In this document: positions 15,974 through 25,529 of the stretch, piece after piece
Position numbering within the stretch: the stretch's first letter is position 1
How the letters are laid out: each line of letters starts with the position of its first letter
Origin: an uncultured Phocaeicola sp.
GTDB taxonomy: Bacteria > Bacteroidota > Bacteroidia > Bacteroidales > Bacteroidaceae
Direction: 5' to 3'
DNA: 48,356 bases
Assembly: GCA_944320855.1 (NCBI GenBank)
Contig: CALUJF010000110.1
Location: 1 to 48,356 of the forward strand
Made by a program: the position numbers and the translations under genes
The notes under the pieces: generated by a model
What the model was told of the DNA's origin: nothing
Databases searched by the model: none
What the model saw: only the letters and a program-made list of their open reading frames with translations

Positions 15974-18399
15974 ACAAGTTCGTTATTTCTGAGATTGACT
16001 ACAATATTGTCACCTGGTTTGATTTCTTCCGAAACGATAAGTCTTGATACCGTTTTTTTTATATACGTTCTTATAACTCCTGCTATAGGACGTGCACCGT
16101 ATTTTGGTGAGAATCCTTTTTGTGAGAGGTATTGGAGTGTCTCTTCCGCCAGTTCAAGGTTGATGTTCTTTTGTTCTAATAGCTGCTTTTTCAATCTTGA
16201 AAAATGCAATAGGAAGATTTCCTTTGCCACATTTTCATTTATAGGAGAAAATGGTACCACCTCAGTCAGTCGTCCAAGAAATTCAGGTCTGAAGTATTGG
16301 GCCATAACCTCAATAAGTTTTGCAGATGTTGGGGTATGGCCGGCCTGTATCTGATCCACAATCCATTGACTTCCAATGTTGGATGTGAAAATGATTATCG
16401 AGTTGGAAAAATCACCTTCTCTACCCAGTTTGTCATGTATCTTACCTTCATCCATCATTTGAAGAAATACATCATATACGCTGGAATGTGCTTTTTCGAT
16501 TTCATCAAAAAGGACTACGGAATATGGCTTTTGTCTGATTTGTGTCACCAGCAGACCACCTTCTTCGTAGCCGACATATCCCGGAGGTGCTCCATAAAGC
16601 AGGGCTGCTGAATGCTCTTCCTTGAATTCGGACATATCAAACCTGATCATGGCAGATTCATTGTCAAAAAGCAGTTCCGCCAATGATTTAGTCAGCTCAG
16701 TTTTACCAGTTCCGGTAGGTCCAAGGAAAAAGAAGGAGCCTATGGGCTTTTTGGGGTCACTCAATCCGCTTCGTGATTCGATAATGGCATCAGACAAGGT
16801 GGCAATCGCTTTGTCCTGACCTTTGACTCTTTCCCTGAGCTTTGATTCTATACCGAGAAGTCGGTCCTTTTCCCTGGCCTGTATTTTTCCTATAGGAATA
16901 TTGGTACATTCGGCCACGATTGCTTCAATTTCCGCTGCGGTTACAGTTCCTATGGTGCGGAGTGATAGATTTTCCAGCTCTGTCAGGATTTTATTAATCC
17001 AATGGATTTTTACCTCATATTTGTCTTCATCATTCCATGTATAGGTATCTGATAGTTTTGATGTTATGACAGAACCTATTTTATTGAAAATCATCCGGTA
17101 AAGCAATTGTAAATCGGAGTTCTGAATTGTTTCTTCTCTATTCTCCTGTAGGCGTTCGAATTCCGCCCGGATATTTTCTATTGTATTTCTTGCATTTTTG
17201 TTGCAAAGCCGTACTGCGGCAGAAGTTCTGTCCAAAAGATCAATTGCTGCAGATGGAAGACTGCGTTCCTTGAAATATCGGCGTGATAATTGTATTACAT
17301 TTGGAATGCATTCTTCAGAAATTTCAAGACCGTAATGGCTTTCTATTTCCTTTTTGTGCAGGTGCAAGGCACACAATAGAGTGGAATAATCCAGCTCTTC
17401 CGCATTTATGACAACCAGTTTGCTTTCTATAGATTGCTTTTCTATGTGTTTGCGGTATGCGTCTTTTGTAATAGTGAATATGAGATTGCAGGCTCCTTCA
17501 CCAATCTGGGCATTGAGAATATTTATCAGAGTTGTCGATTTACCCGCATTACCGTTTTCCAGTAACACCTGGAGGTCGTCTATCACAAGAACTACCTGCT
17601 CAATCTGTTTCAGTTTATGTATCAGGGATACTGTCTTTTGGGATATCTCATTTTCCGATGATGTTCCGGCCAGTAATTTGGCTGTATTCATTCCTACAAC
17701 AGATACCTGTTGCAGCATTTCGTCCTTATTGTAACATATTTCCTTTACAAAGGCATTGATTATGGATGTTTTTCCTATACCGGAATCGCCCATTATCATT
17801 ATGGCTTTATTTTCTGAGCGTTCCAGGCATTCAAGCATGGTTCTGATTTCTTTGTCCCTACCCACCACCATACTTCCGTTTTTGATGGTCGCTTCTGTCT
17901 TCAGATTTTCAGCGTATGGAAACGAGGCCAGTATCTGGTTTTCTTCCCCCTGAAAGGAATAGGCTGGTGTAAGGGCATCATAATATTTTAGAATATCCTC
18001 TTCGCTTACCCCGAGTAATTCTATTTGCTGGTGCGAATAGATGACACCTTCTCTGGATATGGCCGTAAACACACAAAGAGCATCAATGTGGTCGCTTCCC
18101 AGCTTTATTTTGGAGCGTTCCGCTTCATCCAGAACTTTGGACAGTTCGTCATCCGCACATATTTCGTCAGAGTCACTTTCCGACGATGTGTACATTTCTT
18201 TGCGCGTGTCAAACCAATCCATCAGATAGGCAACGTCCTTTTGCATGGATTGTAGGATTTCTTTAAGACCCGTACTTTCTGTCAGCATGGCTAATACCAG
18301 ATGTGGGACACCGTATGTACTTTGTCGTTCCTGCCGGGCCATTGATTGGGCTAATTTTATGGCAGAAACAAGACTGGGGCTGTAGTCGTTGTTTGTCAT
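15958..18399 (-). CDS. tssH: ClpV-type AAA+ disassembly ATPase (TssH)
   Basis: This 813-residue Clp/Hsp100 protein strips contracted TssB/TssC sheaths for reuse. It has a Clp-N domain (residues 1-150), a first AAA+ module with Walker A GDSGIGKTS (204-212) and Walker B VLVIDDLQ, and a middle coiled-coil domain. The second module has Walker A GPTGTGKTE (about 550), Walker B VVLFDEIEKAHSS and a C-terminal sensor domain with GARP. Its first Walker B is DD rather than the usual DE, worth noting but seen in some Clp proteins. Its start overlaps the tssF stop by 4 bases (ATGA). Assignment is firm from context and motifs. Confidence 0.93.
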   Translation of the reverse strand: MTNNDYSPSLVSAIKLAQSMARQERQSTYGVPHLVLAMLTESTGLKEILQSMQKDVAYLMDWFDTRKEMYTSSESDSDEICADDELSKVLDEAERSKIKLGSDHIDALCVFTAISREGVIYSHQQIELLGVSEEDILKYYDALTPAYSFQGEENQILASFPYAENLKTEATIKNGSMVVGRDKEIRTMLECLERSENKAIMIMGDSGIGKTSIINAFVKEICYNKDEMLQQVSVVGMNTAKLLAGTSSENEISQKTVSLIHKLKQIEQVVLVIDDLQVLLENGNAGKSTTLINILNAQIGEGACNLIFTITKDAYRKHIEKQSIESKLVVINAEELDYSTLLCALHLHKKEIESHYGLEISEECIPNVIQLSRRYFKERSLPSAAIDLLDRTSAAVRLCNKNARNTIENIRAEFERLQENREETIQNSDLQLLYRMIFNKIGSVITSKLSDTYTWNDEDKYEVKIHWINKILTELENLSLRTIGTVTAAEIEAIVAECTNIPIGKIQAREKDRLLGIESKLRERVKGQDKAIATLSDAIIESRSGLSDPKKPIGSFFFLGPTGTGKTELTKSLAELLFDNESAMIRFDMSEFKEEHSAALLYGAPPGYVGYEEGGLLVTQIRQKPYSVVLFDEIEKAHSSVYDVFLQMMDEGKIHDKLGREGDFSNSIIIFTSNIGSQWIVDQIQAGHTPTSAKLIEVMAQYFRPEFLGRLTEVVPFSPINENVAKEIFLLHFSRLKKQLLEQKNINLELAEETLQYLSQKGFSPKYGARPIAGVIRTYIKKTVSRLIVSEEIKPGDNIVVNLRNNELVWELQ

Positions 18400-20171
18400 A
18401 AGAATACAATTTTATAAGATGAATTGTATACGGACTTTTCAGTCAGATCCTTTTCAAGAAAATGAGCGAAAACGGACAGATCCAAGAAGTCTCTTATATT
18501 TTGTTTTAATTTTATCTCAACTTGAACTATGCGGACGAATCCTTTTTTCCTTTCCGGAGAAATGGCAACACCGTCCTTAATCTGTATATTCTCTACATTG
18601 TTTCCTATCTTGTGGTAGATATAATTATATATATCCTGCTTTGATACGATTCTGTCTCTGCTGACAAGTCCGTATCTCAGGCTATGTACCAGATTGGATT
18701 CTTCGGTATGCACGATTCCGCCTTGAACGGGAGTTCTGAAAACAAGACTTGTCGCATCATATTTCTCCATATTGAACTGTTGGATAAATGCCCTTTCATC
18801 AAGTCCGTTAGCCAGTCGTCCTGAAGTAATCCAGAATTTTACTTCCGCACTCGTGGCATTGGGGACTGGTACTGTCAGAGCAAAAATGCGTTGTCTTTTC
18901 TCATCCCTGCTTACGCTTTCTACACTTTTCTCTATCTCGGTAAGTTTTGAGAACAACTCTTTCAGTTGCGCTGTCAACAAATCAGGATTTAATGCGGAAA
19001 AGGCATTTCCGTCTTCTCTGATCCTTTGCAGAATCTGGCTGATCAGGTCAATGGCACTATCCGAATCAAAGCGTTCCAGGTCACCGAAATACAAGTCAAA
19101 AATACCTGTCGGATTTTCTTCAAACTGCTGAAGCCTGTTGGGATACTCCTTTCCTGTATTGTCACAAATGGAGCGTATGTTAAGAAAATAGGCTCCTTTA
19201 GGGCATGGAAGGGGGACATAACGCCCGTTGGTTGCAAAATTATGTTGTTTATAAACCAACTTTCTGTTTACTACAGGGTATGTGTTCAGATATATGTTCA
19301 GTGAATCAAGGGAATCTTGCGAATTGAACACTTCAGGCAAACGGAGTTTTATCCAAAAGTATCTGTTCTTTATATCTATATCCTGATTTCCCTGATTGGT
19401 CTGAGGTATGATTTGTGGTAATGTTTTTAGTGATTTGTCTGCTTCTGCCAGATTGATTTTAATAAAATAATCATTGTAGAAGTCTTTTACTTCCTCAAAA
19501 TAATGGGCGTTATTGAACGGATCCTCCACTGAAAGACCTGATTGGGATGGCATCTTTTTCCCGTTGGAATCGAAAAAACGGGCCATTTGCAAGAAGGGGA
19601 CAAAGGAAGTGTCATCTGGCACCAGGCAAAGTGTCATTTCCTGTGTTTCTGCCAGGTGTTCTTCGGCCATATCAAGACCTAGCCAGACAACATACGGTTC
19701 TATCTGATCTTTTCGGCTGAGGAATACATTGGAAGCAATATTCCTCTCAGAAATGGTTTTGATAGTATCACCGTGGGCTATGAAATGGAGTCGGGCATTC
19801 ACCAGAGGATAATTGAAAAGAGGAGTAAAGAATACTTGCACGCTTTCTTTGCCGAAGATAAATTTTTCGGTATAGAAATGGTCCTCTGCATTTAGCATAC
19901 GGGTCTCGTCATTATTGGGGGCTACAGACATTAATGCGTGAGCCGGAATAGGCAAGGCCCATTTGTTGTCTATAAGTATGCGTGACAGCTGATAAAGCAA
20001 ACGGGAGTCCGACGCTTTTATTTCCTGATGCAGACGGGCCGTTTCGTACGCGAAGACATCCAATAACAAATCAACCACGGGATCCATGTTGCGTGAGTCA
20101 TTGACACCCCATAGTTCCATAGCGAATCTCAGAATTCTTTCCTTTATTTCAATATGTCTTTTGTCTGGCAT
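18396..20171 (-). CDS. tssF: TssF baseplate wedge protein
   Basis: The 591-residue protein is the large wedge component. The N-terminus (ERILRFAMELWGVNDS, then VDLLLDVFAYETARLHQEI) is typical. The core includes FTPLFNYPLVNARLHFIAHG and FWIKLRLPEVF. The end has GYVRIVQVEIKLKQ-like strands (GFVRIVQVEIKLKQNIRD), which close TssF. It follows tssE by 17 bases and overlaps tssH. Length fits the family. Confidence 0.87.
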   Translation of the reverse strand: MPDKRHIEIKERILRFAMELWGVNDSRNMDPVVDLLLDVFAYETARLHQEIKASDSRLLYQLSRILIDNKWALPIPAHALMSVAPNNDETRMLNAEDHFYTEKFIFGKESVQVFFTPLFNYPLVNARLHFIAHGDTIKTISERNIASNVFLSRKDQIEPYVVWLGLDMAEEHLAETQEMTLCLVPDDTSFVPFLQMARFFDSNGKKMPSQSGLSVEDPFNNAHYFEEVKDFYNDYFIKINLAEADKSLKTLPQIIPQTNQGNQDIDIKNRYFWIKLRLPEVFNSQDSLDSLNIYLNTYPVVNRKLVYKQHNFATNGRYVPLPCPKGAYFLNIRSICDNTGKEYPNRLQQFEENPTGIFDLYFGDLERFDSDSAIDLISQILQRIREDGNAFSALNPDLLTAQLKELFSKLTEIEKSVESVSRDEKRQRIFALTVPVPNATSAEVKFWITSGRLANGLDERAFIQQFNMEKYDATSLVFRTPVQGGIVHTEESNLVHSLRYGLVSRDRIVSKQDIYNYIYHKIGNNVENIQIKDGVAISPERKKGFVRIVQVEIKLKQNIRDFLDLSVFAHFLEKDLTEKSVYNSSYKIVFL

Positions 20172-20188
20172 AGTCTTTACTGTTTATT

Positions 20189-20608
20189 TTATTGTGATAA
20201 CGGACTTATATAAACAAGCGTGCTGAAATAGAACGGTTGGTCCGTTGAACTTATTTTTCCTCTTACTGTTATTTGAGCTTTTCTGCGTACATGAGTCTCT
20301 TTCTTATTCTCATCGTCAATTTCTGATAAAACTACATTCACTGTTACCTCTTTCAAGCGCTGCTCATAGGTTGTTATGGCTTGTAACAAAGATTCCTGAA
20401 CCTTATTCTCCCAATCGCTGATTTTTACCAATTGACTGAATTCCAGTTCCCATATTACAGAGCCGTAACTTTCTTTACCGGTTACCTCTCCATAGCGTGA
20501 GACAATCAGCAACATGATCTGCTGTGCAATGGATTCTTCGTAAGAACATCTTTCTAGCTTCCCGCTTACAGCTGCCTTCAAATCTATTGGTATTTTCAGA
20601 TAACTCAT
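20189..20608 (-). CDS. tssE: TssE, gp25-like baseplate protein
   Basis: The 139-residue protein carries the gp25 pattern: GKESYGSVIWELEFSQLV at residues 44-61, followed by a helix with AITTYEQRLKEV and a final strand pair. The EY-like sheath-initiation motif of gp25 proteins is recognisable as the YEQRL segment. It is the first gene of the long minus operon that continues to tssR, about 12 kb in all. Confidence 0.88.
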   Translation of the reverse strand: MSYLKIPIDLKAAVSGKLERCSYEESIAQQIMLLIVSRYGEVTGKESYGSVIWELEFSQLVKISDWENKVQESLLQAITTYEQRLKEVTVNVVLSEIDDENKKETHVRRKAQITVRGKISSTDQPFYFSTLVYISPLSQ

Positions 20609-20793
20609 GTCTTTTAGCTTTTATGTTTATTGCTTGTTTTTCGCAAATATACGGTTTTTTATGGAAAGCCATAAGTTTTCCGATAAGTTTCTTTCTTGTA
20701 TATTTGACAAAACAGAAATAAATTCGTATATTGCGCCCGATGCATCTTGAGAGAGTATCAAAACTATTTTTTAACATTAAGAAATAAAGAATT
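20609..20793. promoter_or_regulatory. Divergent T6SS promoter region (tssE operon and tssBC)
   Basis: There is a TATATTTG -7 box on the minus strand (plus 20651-20644), 36 bases from the tssE start, and one on the plus strand (20699-20706), about 90 bases before tssB. Neither has a perfect TTTG at the -33 position. The two halves of the apparatus are thus fired divergently from one 185-base region. No operator repeat is evident. Confidence 0.6.
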
Positions 20794-21261
20794 ATGGGAA
20801 TGTACAATTATGGAATTGGCGGCAACGAAGTAAAGGTAGATGCGAATGAGTCTATCGCCGAGATTCCTTCCAATCGAACATTGCTTGTCCAGAAACTGAC
20901 AGATGATGCTCCTTCTGAGCCTGAGTGTATTTACGGTTTGCAGACCATAGAAGATGTGTTTGAGCGTTTTGAACCTACCGTGCAACTGGAGCATATGGAT
21001 GCAGAAGGTAACGAAGTAAAAGAGGTTATGACATTCAAAGGGCTTGAAGATTTTGGAGCCGGAAAAATTAAGGAGAATAGCGAATTCTTGAGTGAACTGG
21101 ATATTGAACGTGAACAAAGTATCAAGATTGCCCGCCAGCTTTCTTCAAACAAGGCTCTTCAAAAAGTGATTGAAAACCCCGCTTTGAGGGAAGCCTTGGC
21201 TGAAGTTCTGGAAGCCTCTATTCAAGAGATTAATGAAGCTCAACCTAAGTCTAAAATTTAA
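20794..21261 (+). CDS. tssB: TssB, small contractile-sheath subunit
   Basis: The 155-residue protein begins MGMYNYGIGGNEVKVDANE and contains the conserved PLATA-like early strand and the MTFKGLEDFGAGKIKEN segment (residues 88-104), matching the sheath small subunit motif FxSLxDFxPxxI. The C-terminal helix (KALQKVIENPALREALAEVL) pairs with TssC in the sheath. Two bases separate it from tssC. Confidence 0.92.
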   Translation: MGMYNYGIGGNEVKVDANESIAEIPSNRTLLVQKLTDDAPSEPECIYGLQTIEDVFERFEPTVQLEHMDAEGNEVKEVMTFKGLEDFGAGKIKENSEFLSELDIEREQSIKIARQLSSNKALQKVIENPALREALAEVLEASIQEINEAQPKSKI

Positions 21262-21263
21262 AT

Positions 21264-22658
21264 TTGGGATTTATGAAACCTGATAATGAACAGAAACTAC
21301 AACAACAGACTGCAACGGCTACTTCTGTACAAACTACTTCTCAAGGTAAAGCCGCTCCGGTTTCCGCAATAGACCGGCTGAAAGAATTCGGTGGATTTTC
21401 ATTTTTGGAAAATATTATTGACGGGTATTCAAATATGAATCCCAATAGGAAGGCTCGTCGGAATATTTTCTTGACTGATAGGCAATGGGATGCTGAACGT
21501 AAGGCGCTCGTCAGACGTTTGGATGTATGGGTGGATTTGCTTCGCAACAATACCACCACCGAGCAAATGCGGGATAAGGCTAAGGAAACGGCTCTTCAGG
21601 CTGAAGAGCTGTTGAATAAGAATCTGAAAGCGGCATTGGCTCGCACCCATGATTTGGAACAGGCCTATCGTTCCGTTGCATATTTCTATAAAAACACGGA
21701 AAGTGATAAGGTCAAGAATGTTACAATTGTTAATGCCAGTATGGAACAGTTGCGTGATTTGGATAATACTGTTTTTGCTGACTATATCAACAAAGAATTG
21801 AAACAGAATTTCGACCGTTTGGATTTACGCCGTAATTATTCTTTGCTTGTTGTGCCTGGTTATTTGGGTTCTAATGCTATTTTGGACAAATGGTCTAAGA
21901 TGGCTTATGACAACAAGGCGTTTCTTATTACAGACTTCCAGGACTTGGAGTCTCCCGATGATGTAATTGATATATTCTTTAATGCAGATCACACAAGTGG
22001 TGATGCTTTCAAGTCAAATACAGTGATGACATGTAACTGGCTGCTTGGCCGTGCAAAGGAGGATTCCGTAGGAGAAGAAGAGAATCTTTATGTTCCGCCA
22101 TCAACAGCACTTGCCGGTAAAATCTATGGGACATTGATGTCTCAGGTTGTTGCCGGAAAGAAATTTGGAGGACTCAATGAAGTTGAAAGTGTTCGTTTTG
22201 ACTTGAAGCGTAGTGAAATCTCTGAACTTGAACGGATGGGACTTGTTCCGATGGTTAATGAATATAGCAAAGTAATGGCTTTCTCTGCCAAAACTTTGTT
22301 CAATGGAGATAACCTCGGTTTGCAGACTTATTCTGTTGTACGTGTGTTCGACTATATTACGAAAGTATTGTTTGACTTCCTCAACCGTCGTGCATTTGAA
22401 AACTGGAACACTCGTACAGAAGCGGATTTACGCTCTCAGATTGTAAAGTTTCTGGATAGTGTAATGGGGCCCAACAAACTTATCGAACGCTTTAAGGTGG
22501 TGAAGATTGAACAGGATCCGAACCAGAAAGACCGTATCTTGTTGGATATACATATTACACCGTTCTTCCCTGCTAAGAGTTTCGTCATTCAGCTTGCCGG
22601 TCACAAAGGTGACGGCCCGGAAGAAGCTGTTTGGGAAAGTGAATACAAGCAAGAGTAA
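21264..22658 (+). CDS. tssC: TssC, large contractile-sheath subunit
   Basis: The 464-residue protein is the main sheath subunit. It has an N-terminal low-complexity tail rich in Q and T, the LDVWVDLLRNN region, and the LLVVPGYLGSNAILDKWSKMAYDN segment at about 200-222. The C-terminal half includes RSEISELERMGLVPMVNE and ends with DIHITPFFPAKSFVIQLAGH. That end is the part ClpV engages or exposes upon contraction in this family. Order tssB-tssC is the standard one. Confidence 0.93.
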   Translation: MGFMKPDNEQKLQQQTATATSVQTTSQGKAAPVSAIDRLKEFGGFSFLENIIDGYSNMNPNRKARRNIFLTDRQWDAERKALVRRLDVWVDLLRNNTTTEQMRDKAKETALQAEELLNKNLKAALARTHDLEQAYRSVAYFYKNTESDKVKNVTIVNASMEQLRDLDNTVFADYINKELKQNFDRLDLRRNYSLLVVPGYLGSNAILDKWSKMAYDNKAFLITDFQDLESPDDVIDIFFNADHTSGDAFKSNTVMTCNWLLGRAKEDSVGEEENLYVPPSTALAGKIYGTLMSQVVAGKKFGGLNEVESVRFDLKRSEISELERMGLVPMVNEYSKVMAFSAKTLFNGDNLGLQTYSVVRVFDYITKVLFDFLNRRAFENWNTRTEADLRSQIVKFLDSVMGPNKLIERFKVVKIEQDPNQKDRILLDIHITPFFPAKSFVIQLAGHKGDGPEEAVWESEYKQE

Positions 22659-22673
22659 ATTATTCTTTTACCA

Positions 22674-22727
22674 GCAAGCAATATGCCCTTTTTTGAGAAG
22701 GGCTTATTGCTTGCTGTCTTTTTTTAT
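22674..22727 (+). terminator. Strong intrinsic terminator after tssC
   Basis: AGCAAGCAATA (22674-22684) pairs with TATTGCTTGCT (22706-22716), and GCCCTT with AAGGGC inside it. A T-rich tail follows from 22719. It isolates the sheath genes from the effector genes 12 bases downstream. Confidence 0.85.
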
Positions 22728-22738
22728 ACAATAGTTTT

Positions 22739-23596
22739 ATGAATAATATTGAGAATTTGGGTTTAGTACCTTATCTTAATTCACAATTGGTTTCGGCATG
22801 GCGTATGGCTGCTGATAGTGCAAGATATGCAGAAAGGCCAGAACAATATTTGTGTAGAACGATAAATATGTCTCTCAAAACAAACCCGCAAACGAAGGTT
22901 GAATTGGATCTATTTGCCCAAGAAGCAATGAAACAGTTGCATTCAAACTCAATGTTGTTAAGGGAGAATGGAATTCCTACAGAAAACAATTCTTCTTTCA
23001 TTGACAATTCTTTAAATGTAGGAGGTAAAATTGTTAGTGGTGCAGGATTTTATGCCGGTTATAAACAGTACGACCTTTACATTGAAGCCAAGTGGAATAA
23101 TGGTGTGGGAAAATGGAAAGGAAAAAACGGCGTGTGGTATATGGAAAAAGTCGAAGGGAAAAAGGATTTCTTTGGAAATCAATATACCGGTGCAAGAAAA
23201 GATATTATTGCAGAAGCTTCGAAATATAAAAAAGTTGGAAACACTTTATTTGTGATTGGAACTTTTCTTTCTTTTACACAAATGGGGGTTGCTCTATATA
23301 AAGGTAATACATCTGGTGCATTTAAAGCTGGTGCTGATATATTAGTTGGTGTTATAGCTTCATATGGTGGTCCGGTAGGATGGGCTATTAGCGGCATTTA
23401 TATGCTTTTGGATTTGGCTGGAGCATTTGATCCAAGGTATACAAAGTGTGTATCACCTTATGCTAATAACCCTCATGTTCATTTGCGGGATAAGACCTAT
23501 GTTAAACCTCCTGTTATGCCTACATATCTATCCCGAAGAGTGCCATCAGCTCCTGCCAACAATGCTGTATTCAGACAAGGTTATAAAAGATACTGA
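22739..23596 (+). CDS. Candidate membrane-active T6SS effector
   Basis: The 285-residue protein has a helical N-terminal part (SAWRMAADSARYAERPEQYL), a short aromatic Gly/Trp/Lys-rich middle (NNGVGKWKGKNGVWYMEK), and two hydrophobic, glycine-rich helices at about 178-232 (TLFVIGTFLSFTQMGVAL; ILVGVIASYGGPVGWAISG). A basic proline-rich tail ends in GYKRY. There is no signal peptide. Hydrophobic hairpins with small-residue spacing are common in pore-forming toxins. It sits directly after tssC and before two small membrane proteins, the expected layout for an effector with immunity genes. I do not recognise its family; the effector call rests on context and topology. Confidence 0.5.
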   Translation: MNNIENLGLVPYLNSQLVSAWRMAADSARYAERPEQYLCRTINMSLKTNPQTKVELDLFAQEAMKQLHSNSMLLRENGIPTENNSSFIDNSLNVGGKIVSGAGFYAGYKQYDLYIEAKWNNGVGKWKGKNGVWYMEKVEGKKDFFGNQYTGARKDIIAEASKYKKVGNTLFVIGTFLSFTQMGVALYKGNTSGAFKAGADILVGVIASYGGPVGWAISGIYMLLDLAGAFDPRYTKCVSPYANNPHVHLRDKTYVKPPVMPTYLSRRVPSAPANNAVFRQGYKRY

Positions 23597-23597
23597 T

Positions 23598-24002
23598 ATG
23601 AATGTTTGGAAATATACCTATATAAAGTTTTATCAATTCCGGCGGGAGACACTTGCAGGAGATTATACGGCAATGTTGTTTATTGTAGAGCTTGACTTTT
23701 GCGTATATTCGGGGATTGTATTTTTGATAGATGGATTAACAGGTTATAATTTAATTCCTTGCTACGGGCTTTTGTATGTACTTATTTTACTTGGTGGAGG
23801 TTTTATTCTTTGGATGATTCGTAATCATTCCTTGCGTAAAAATGGGGCTTTTGAACGTATAAAAAAAGAGGTGGAGGAAGAACCCAGAAAGTTTTTGTGG
23901 GGAACACTCTCGCTGCTGTTTGTTTTATTTACGCTTGCATTTGTAGCCTTGTCAATGTACCTGTGGTCGCAAAAGATGATACCGGTTTTAGTCTCATTAT
24001 GA
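23598..24002 (+). CDS. Small membrane protein, candidate immunity protein 1
   Basis: I start at ATG 23598, one base after the effector stop codon, which gives 134 residues. There are three hydrophobic stretches (MLFIVELDFCVYSGIVFLI; LLYVLILLGGGFILWMI; WGTLSLLFVLFTLAFVALSM) and a charged loop (KNGAFERIKKEVEEEPRKF). A small inner-membrane protein coupled to a membrane-active effector is the usual form of immunity. The next gene has similar size and topology. Function is inferred from position only. Confidence 0.5.
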   Translation: MNVWKYTYIKFYQFRRETLAGDYTAMLFIVELDFCVYSGIVFLIDGLTGYNLIPCYGLLYVLILLGGGFILWMIRNHSLRKNGAFERIKKEVEEEPRKFLWGTLSLLFVLFTLAFVALSMYLWSQKMIPVLVSL

Positions 24003-24068
24003 TGAATATTTCTTTTTCATTCTTAATGAAAGATATTCCATATTCTTCTCAATGTATAGTTTTCAAAT

Positions 24069-24476
24069 ATGCTCAAGGAAATTTCATACTGGACATATTA
24101 TTTCTTTTTGAAACGGAAATATCTAAAGGATGGTGGACATAAATCAGACTCTGTTATGTTTATATCAGTTTGTTTATTTTTTAATTTTGCTTCTATAATT
24201 CAAATAATAGAATATTATGCCCATTTTACATTGCCAAGGTTTCCTATTACAACAAAATGGGAGTTGTCATCTTGGATATATGCGATAATTATATTAACTC
24301 CATTTATATTTTTTGTATATAATAGATATTTTAAACAGGAAAAGTTACAGGCTCTTCTTGAAGAGTATTCTAGAAAATCAGAAATTCGATTGTTGATAGG
24401 CCGGTGTCTTTTCTTTGCCTATTGTATTTTTACATGGATTGGTTCATATGTAATTTTAGCATATTTTCATCATTGA
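24069..24476 (+). CDS. Small membrane protein, candidate immunity protein 2
   Basis: The 135-residue protein starts with basic aromatic residues (YWTYYFFLKRKYLKDGG) and has three membrane helices (VMFISVCLFFNFASIIQII; WIYAIIILTPFIFFVYN; CLFFAYCIFTWIGSYVILA). GC content is lower than in the T6SS genes, as is common for horizontally exchanged immunity genes. A terminator follows at 24513. It may be a second, orphan immunity gene protecting against a related effector. Confidence 0.5.
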   Translation: MLKEISYWTYYFFLKRKYLKDGGHKSDSVMFISVCLFFNFASIIQIIEYYAHFTLPRFPITTKWELSSWIYAIIILTPFIFFVYNRYFKQEKLQALLEEYSRKSEIRLLIGRCLFFAYCIFTWIGSYVILAYFHH

Positions 24477-24512
24477 ACTATATTGAAAGTATTTAATCTC
24501 TATTTATAATAG

Positions 24513-24556
24513 AAAATGGTGTATGAAGTTCTATAATTCATATGCCATTTTTTATT
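24513..24556 (+). terminator. Intrinsic terminator after the effector/immunity genes
   Basis: AAATGGTGTATGAA (24514-24527) pairs, with wobbles, with TTCATATGCCATTT (24537-24550), followed by a T run. It ends the 22739-24476 unit. Confidence 0.75.
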
Positions 24557-24689
24557 AAAATAGGTATGATATTCTTTCCCTTATTTCTCTGAGATAATTT
24601 CCATTTTACTCCGAACGTTCCTTTTTCTGTTCTAGACTCCGTACTAATTGTATCTCATCTTTATTTTGCTCTTTTGGCGTTATTGTCGG

Positions 24690-24941
24690 CTGGATTTTAT
24701 TATGCAAAGGTACAGCTTAGGGTGTACAACATGTACCGCTTTGCTAATTGACATCATATTTTTTCAGAAATCTTCCGCAAATCATAGATTTGGGTATTCT
24801 ATAAAAGTATTCCTTCATTTACATGTCTAATCACCCTTTTTCGCTGTAATCCTGGGCATATAAAATTTTCCTGACAATGAAGCCATTAGAGTTTCAAAAG
24901 AAGGGAAAAAGAGATGTTTAACGAATTAAAAATTTAGAATT
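24690..24941 (+). promoter_or_regulatory. Structured leader (copy A), candidate single-strand promoter
   Basis: GCAAAGGTACA (24704-24714) pairs with TGTACCGCTTTGC (24732-24744), leaving one bulged base. An outer pairing TTTTAT (24695-24700) with ATAAAA (24801-24806) is possible. The bottom-strand box TACCTTTG (24712-24705) lies in the 3' arm. The segment 24772-24806 (CTTCCGCAAATC core, GGGTATT) is shared with copies B, C and D. AGGGAAA is at 24902-24908, 34 bases before the ATG. Confidence 0.65.
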
Positions 24942-25523
24942 ATGCCAAATTGGTGCAGCAGTTCGTATGTCATTGAAGGTGACAAGAAAGAGGTTAAGAA
25001 ACTTTATGGTATTATGCATGGACTCGAAAAAAGGAAAACACCAGCCGTTGAAAACGGATTCGGGACAGCGTGGTTAGGATGTCTGGTAAACGCTCTTGGA
25101 GCTGATTGGAATAAAGTCTATTGCAGAGGAGACTGGAGCAATCTTGAAATGGAGCAAGATACTTTGAAATTCTCGACAGAAACAGCATGGGGGCCTTGTA
25201 ATGAAGTCTTTGACCTGATACAGCAAAAGTTCCCTTCATTGAGTTATTATTATCTGAGCGAAGAGCCAGGTATGGGAGTGTTTCAGACAAATGATAAGGA
25301 TGGCAAGTATTTTACGGATAAATTTCGTGCCGATATTTGTACTCCAGAAGAAGAGTACCAGTGCGAATATTTTGAAAATAAGCCAAGTATGTTCAAATGG
25401 TTGGAAGAGATATTCGGTCAGCCAGTCACTTCGGATGAAGATATTGAAAAATTAACTGATGAATGGGAGAATGCCAATGAGAATGCGTTTTGCAACATTG
25501 ATGAATTTATAGTGATAGAATAG
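24942..25523 (+). CDS. DUF1281/YubB-like small accessory protein
   Basis: This 193-residue acidic protein opens MPNWCSSSYVIEGDKKEVKKLY, the same kind of opening strand and helix as the Api92/YubB ferredoxin-like family. WLGCLVNALGAD and FSTETAWGPCNEVFDLI in the middle correspond to the WxTxWxP-type aromatic motif of the family. It has no signal peptide or membrane segment. The last third is strongly acidic (TSDEDIEKLTDEWENANENAF), as is typical for DNA-mimic or anti-restriction proteins, though that is only a hint. It stands alone between a structured leader and a terminator, in the same strand and setting as the 5752 gene. An early anti-defence role in transfer is inferred. Confidence 0.65.
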   Translation: MPNWCSSSYVIEGDKKEVKKLYGIMHGLEKRKTPAVENGFGTAWLGCLVNALGADWNKVYCRGDWSNLEMEQDTLKFSTETAWGPCNEVFDLIQQKFPSLSYYYLSEEPGMGVFQTNDKDGKYFTDKFRADICTPEEEYQCEYFENKPSMFKWLEEIFGQPVTSDEDIEKLTDEWENANENAFCNIDEFIVIE

Positions 25524-25529
25524 AAATTG

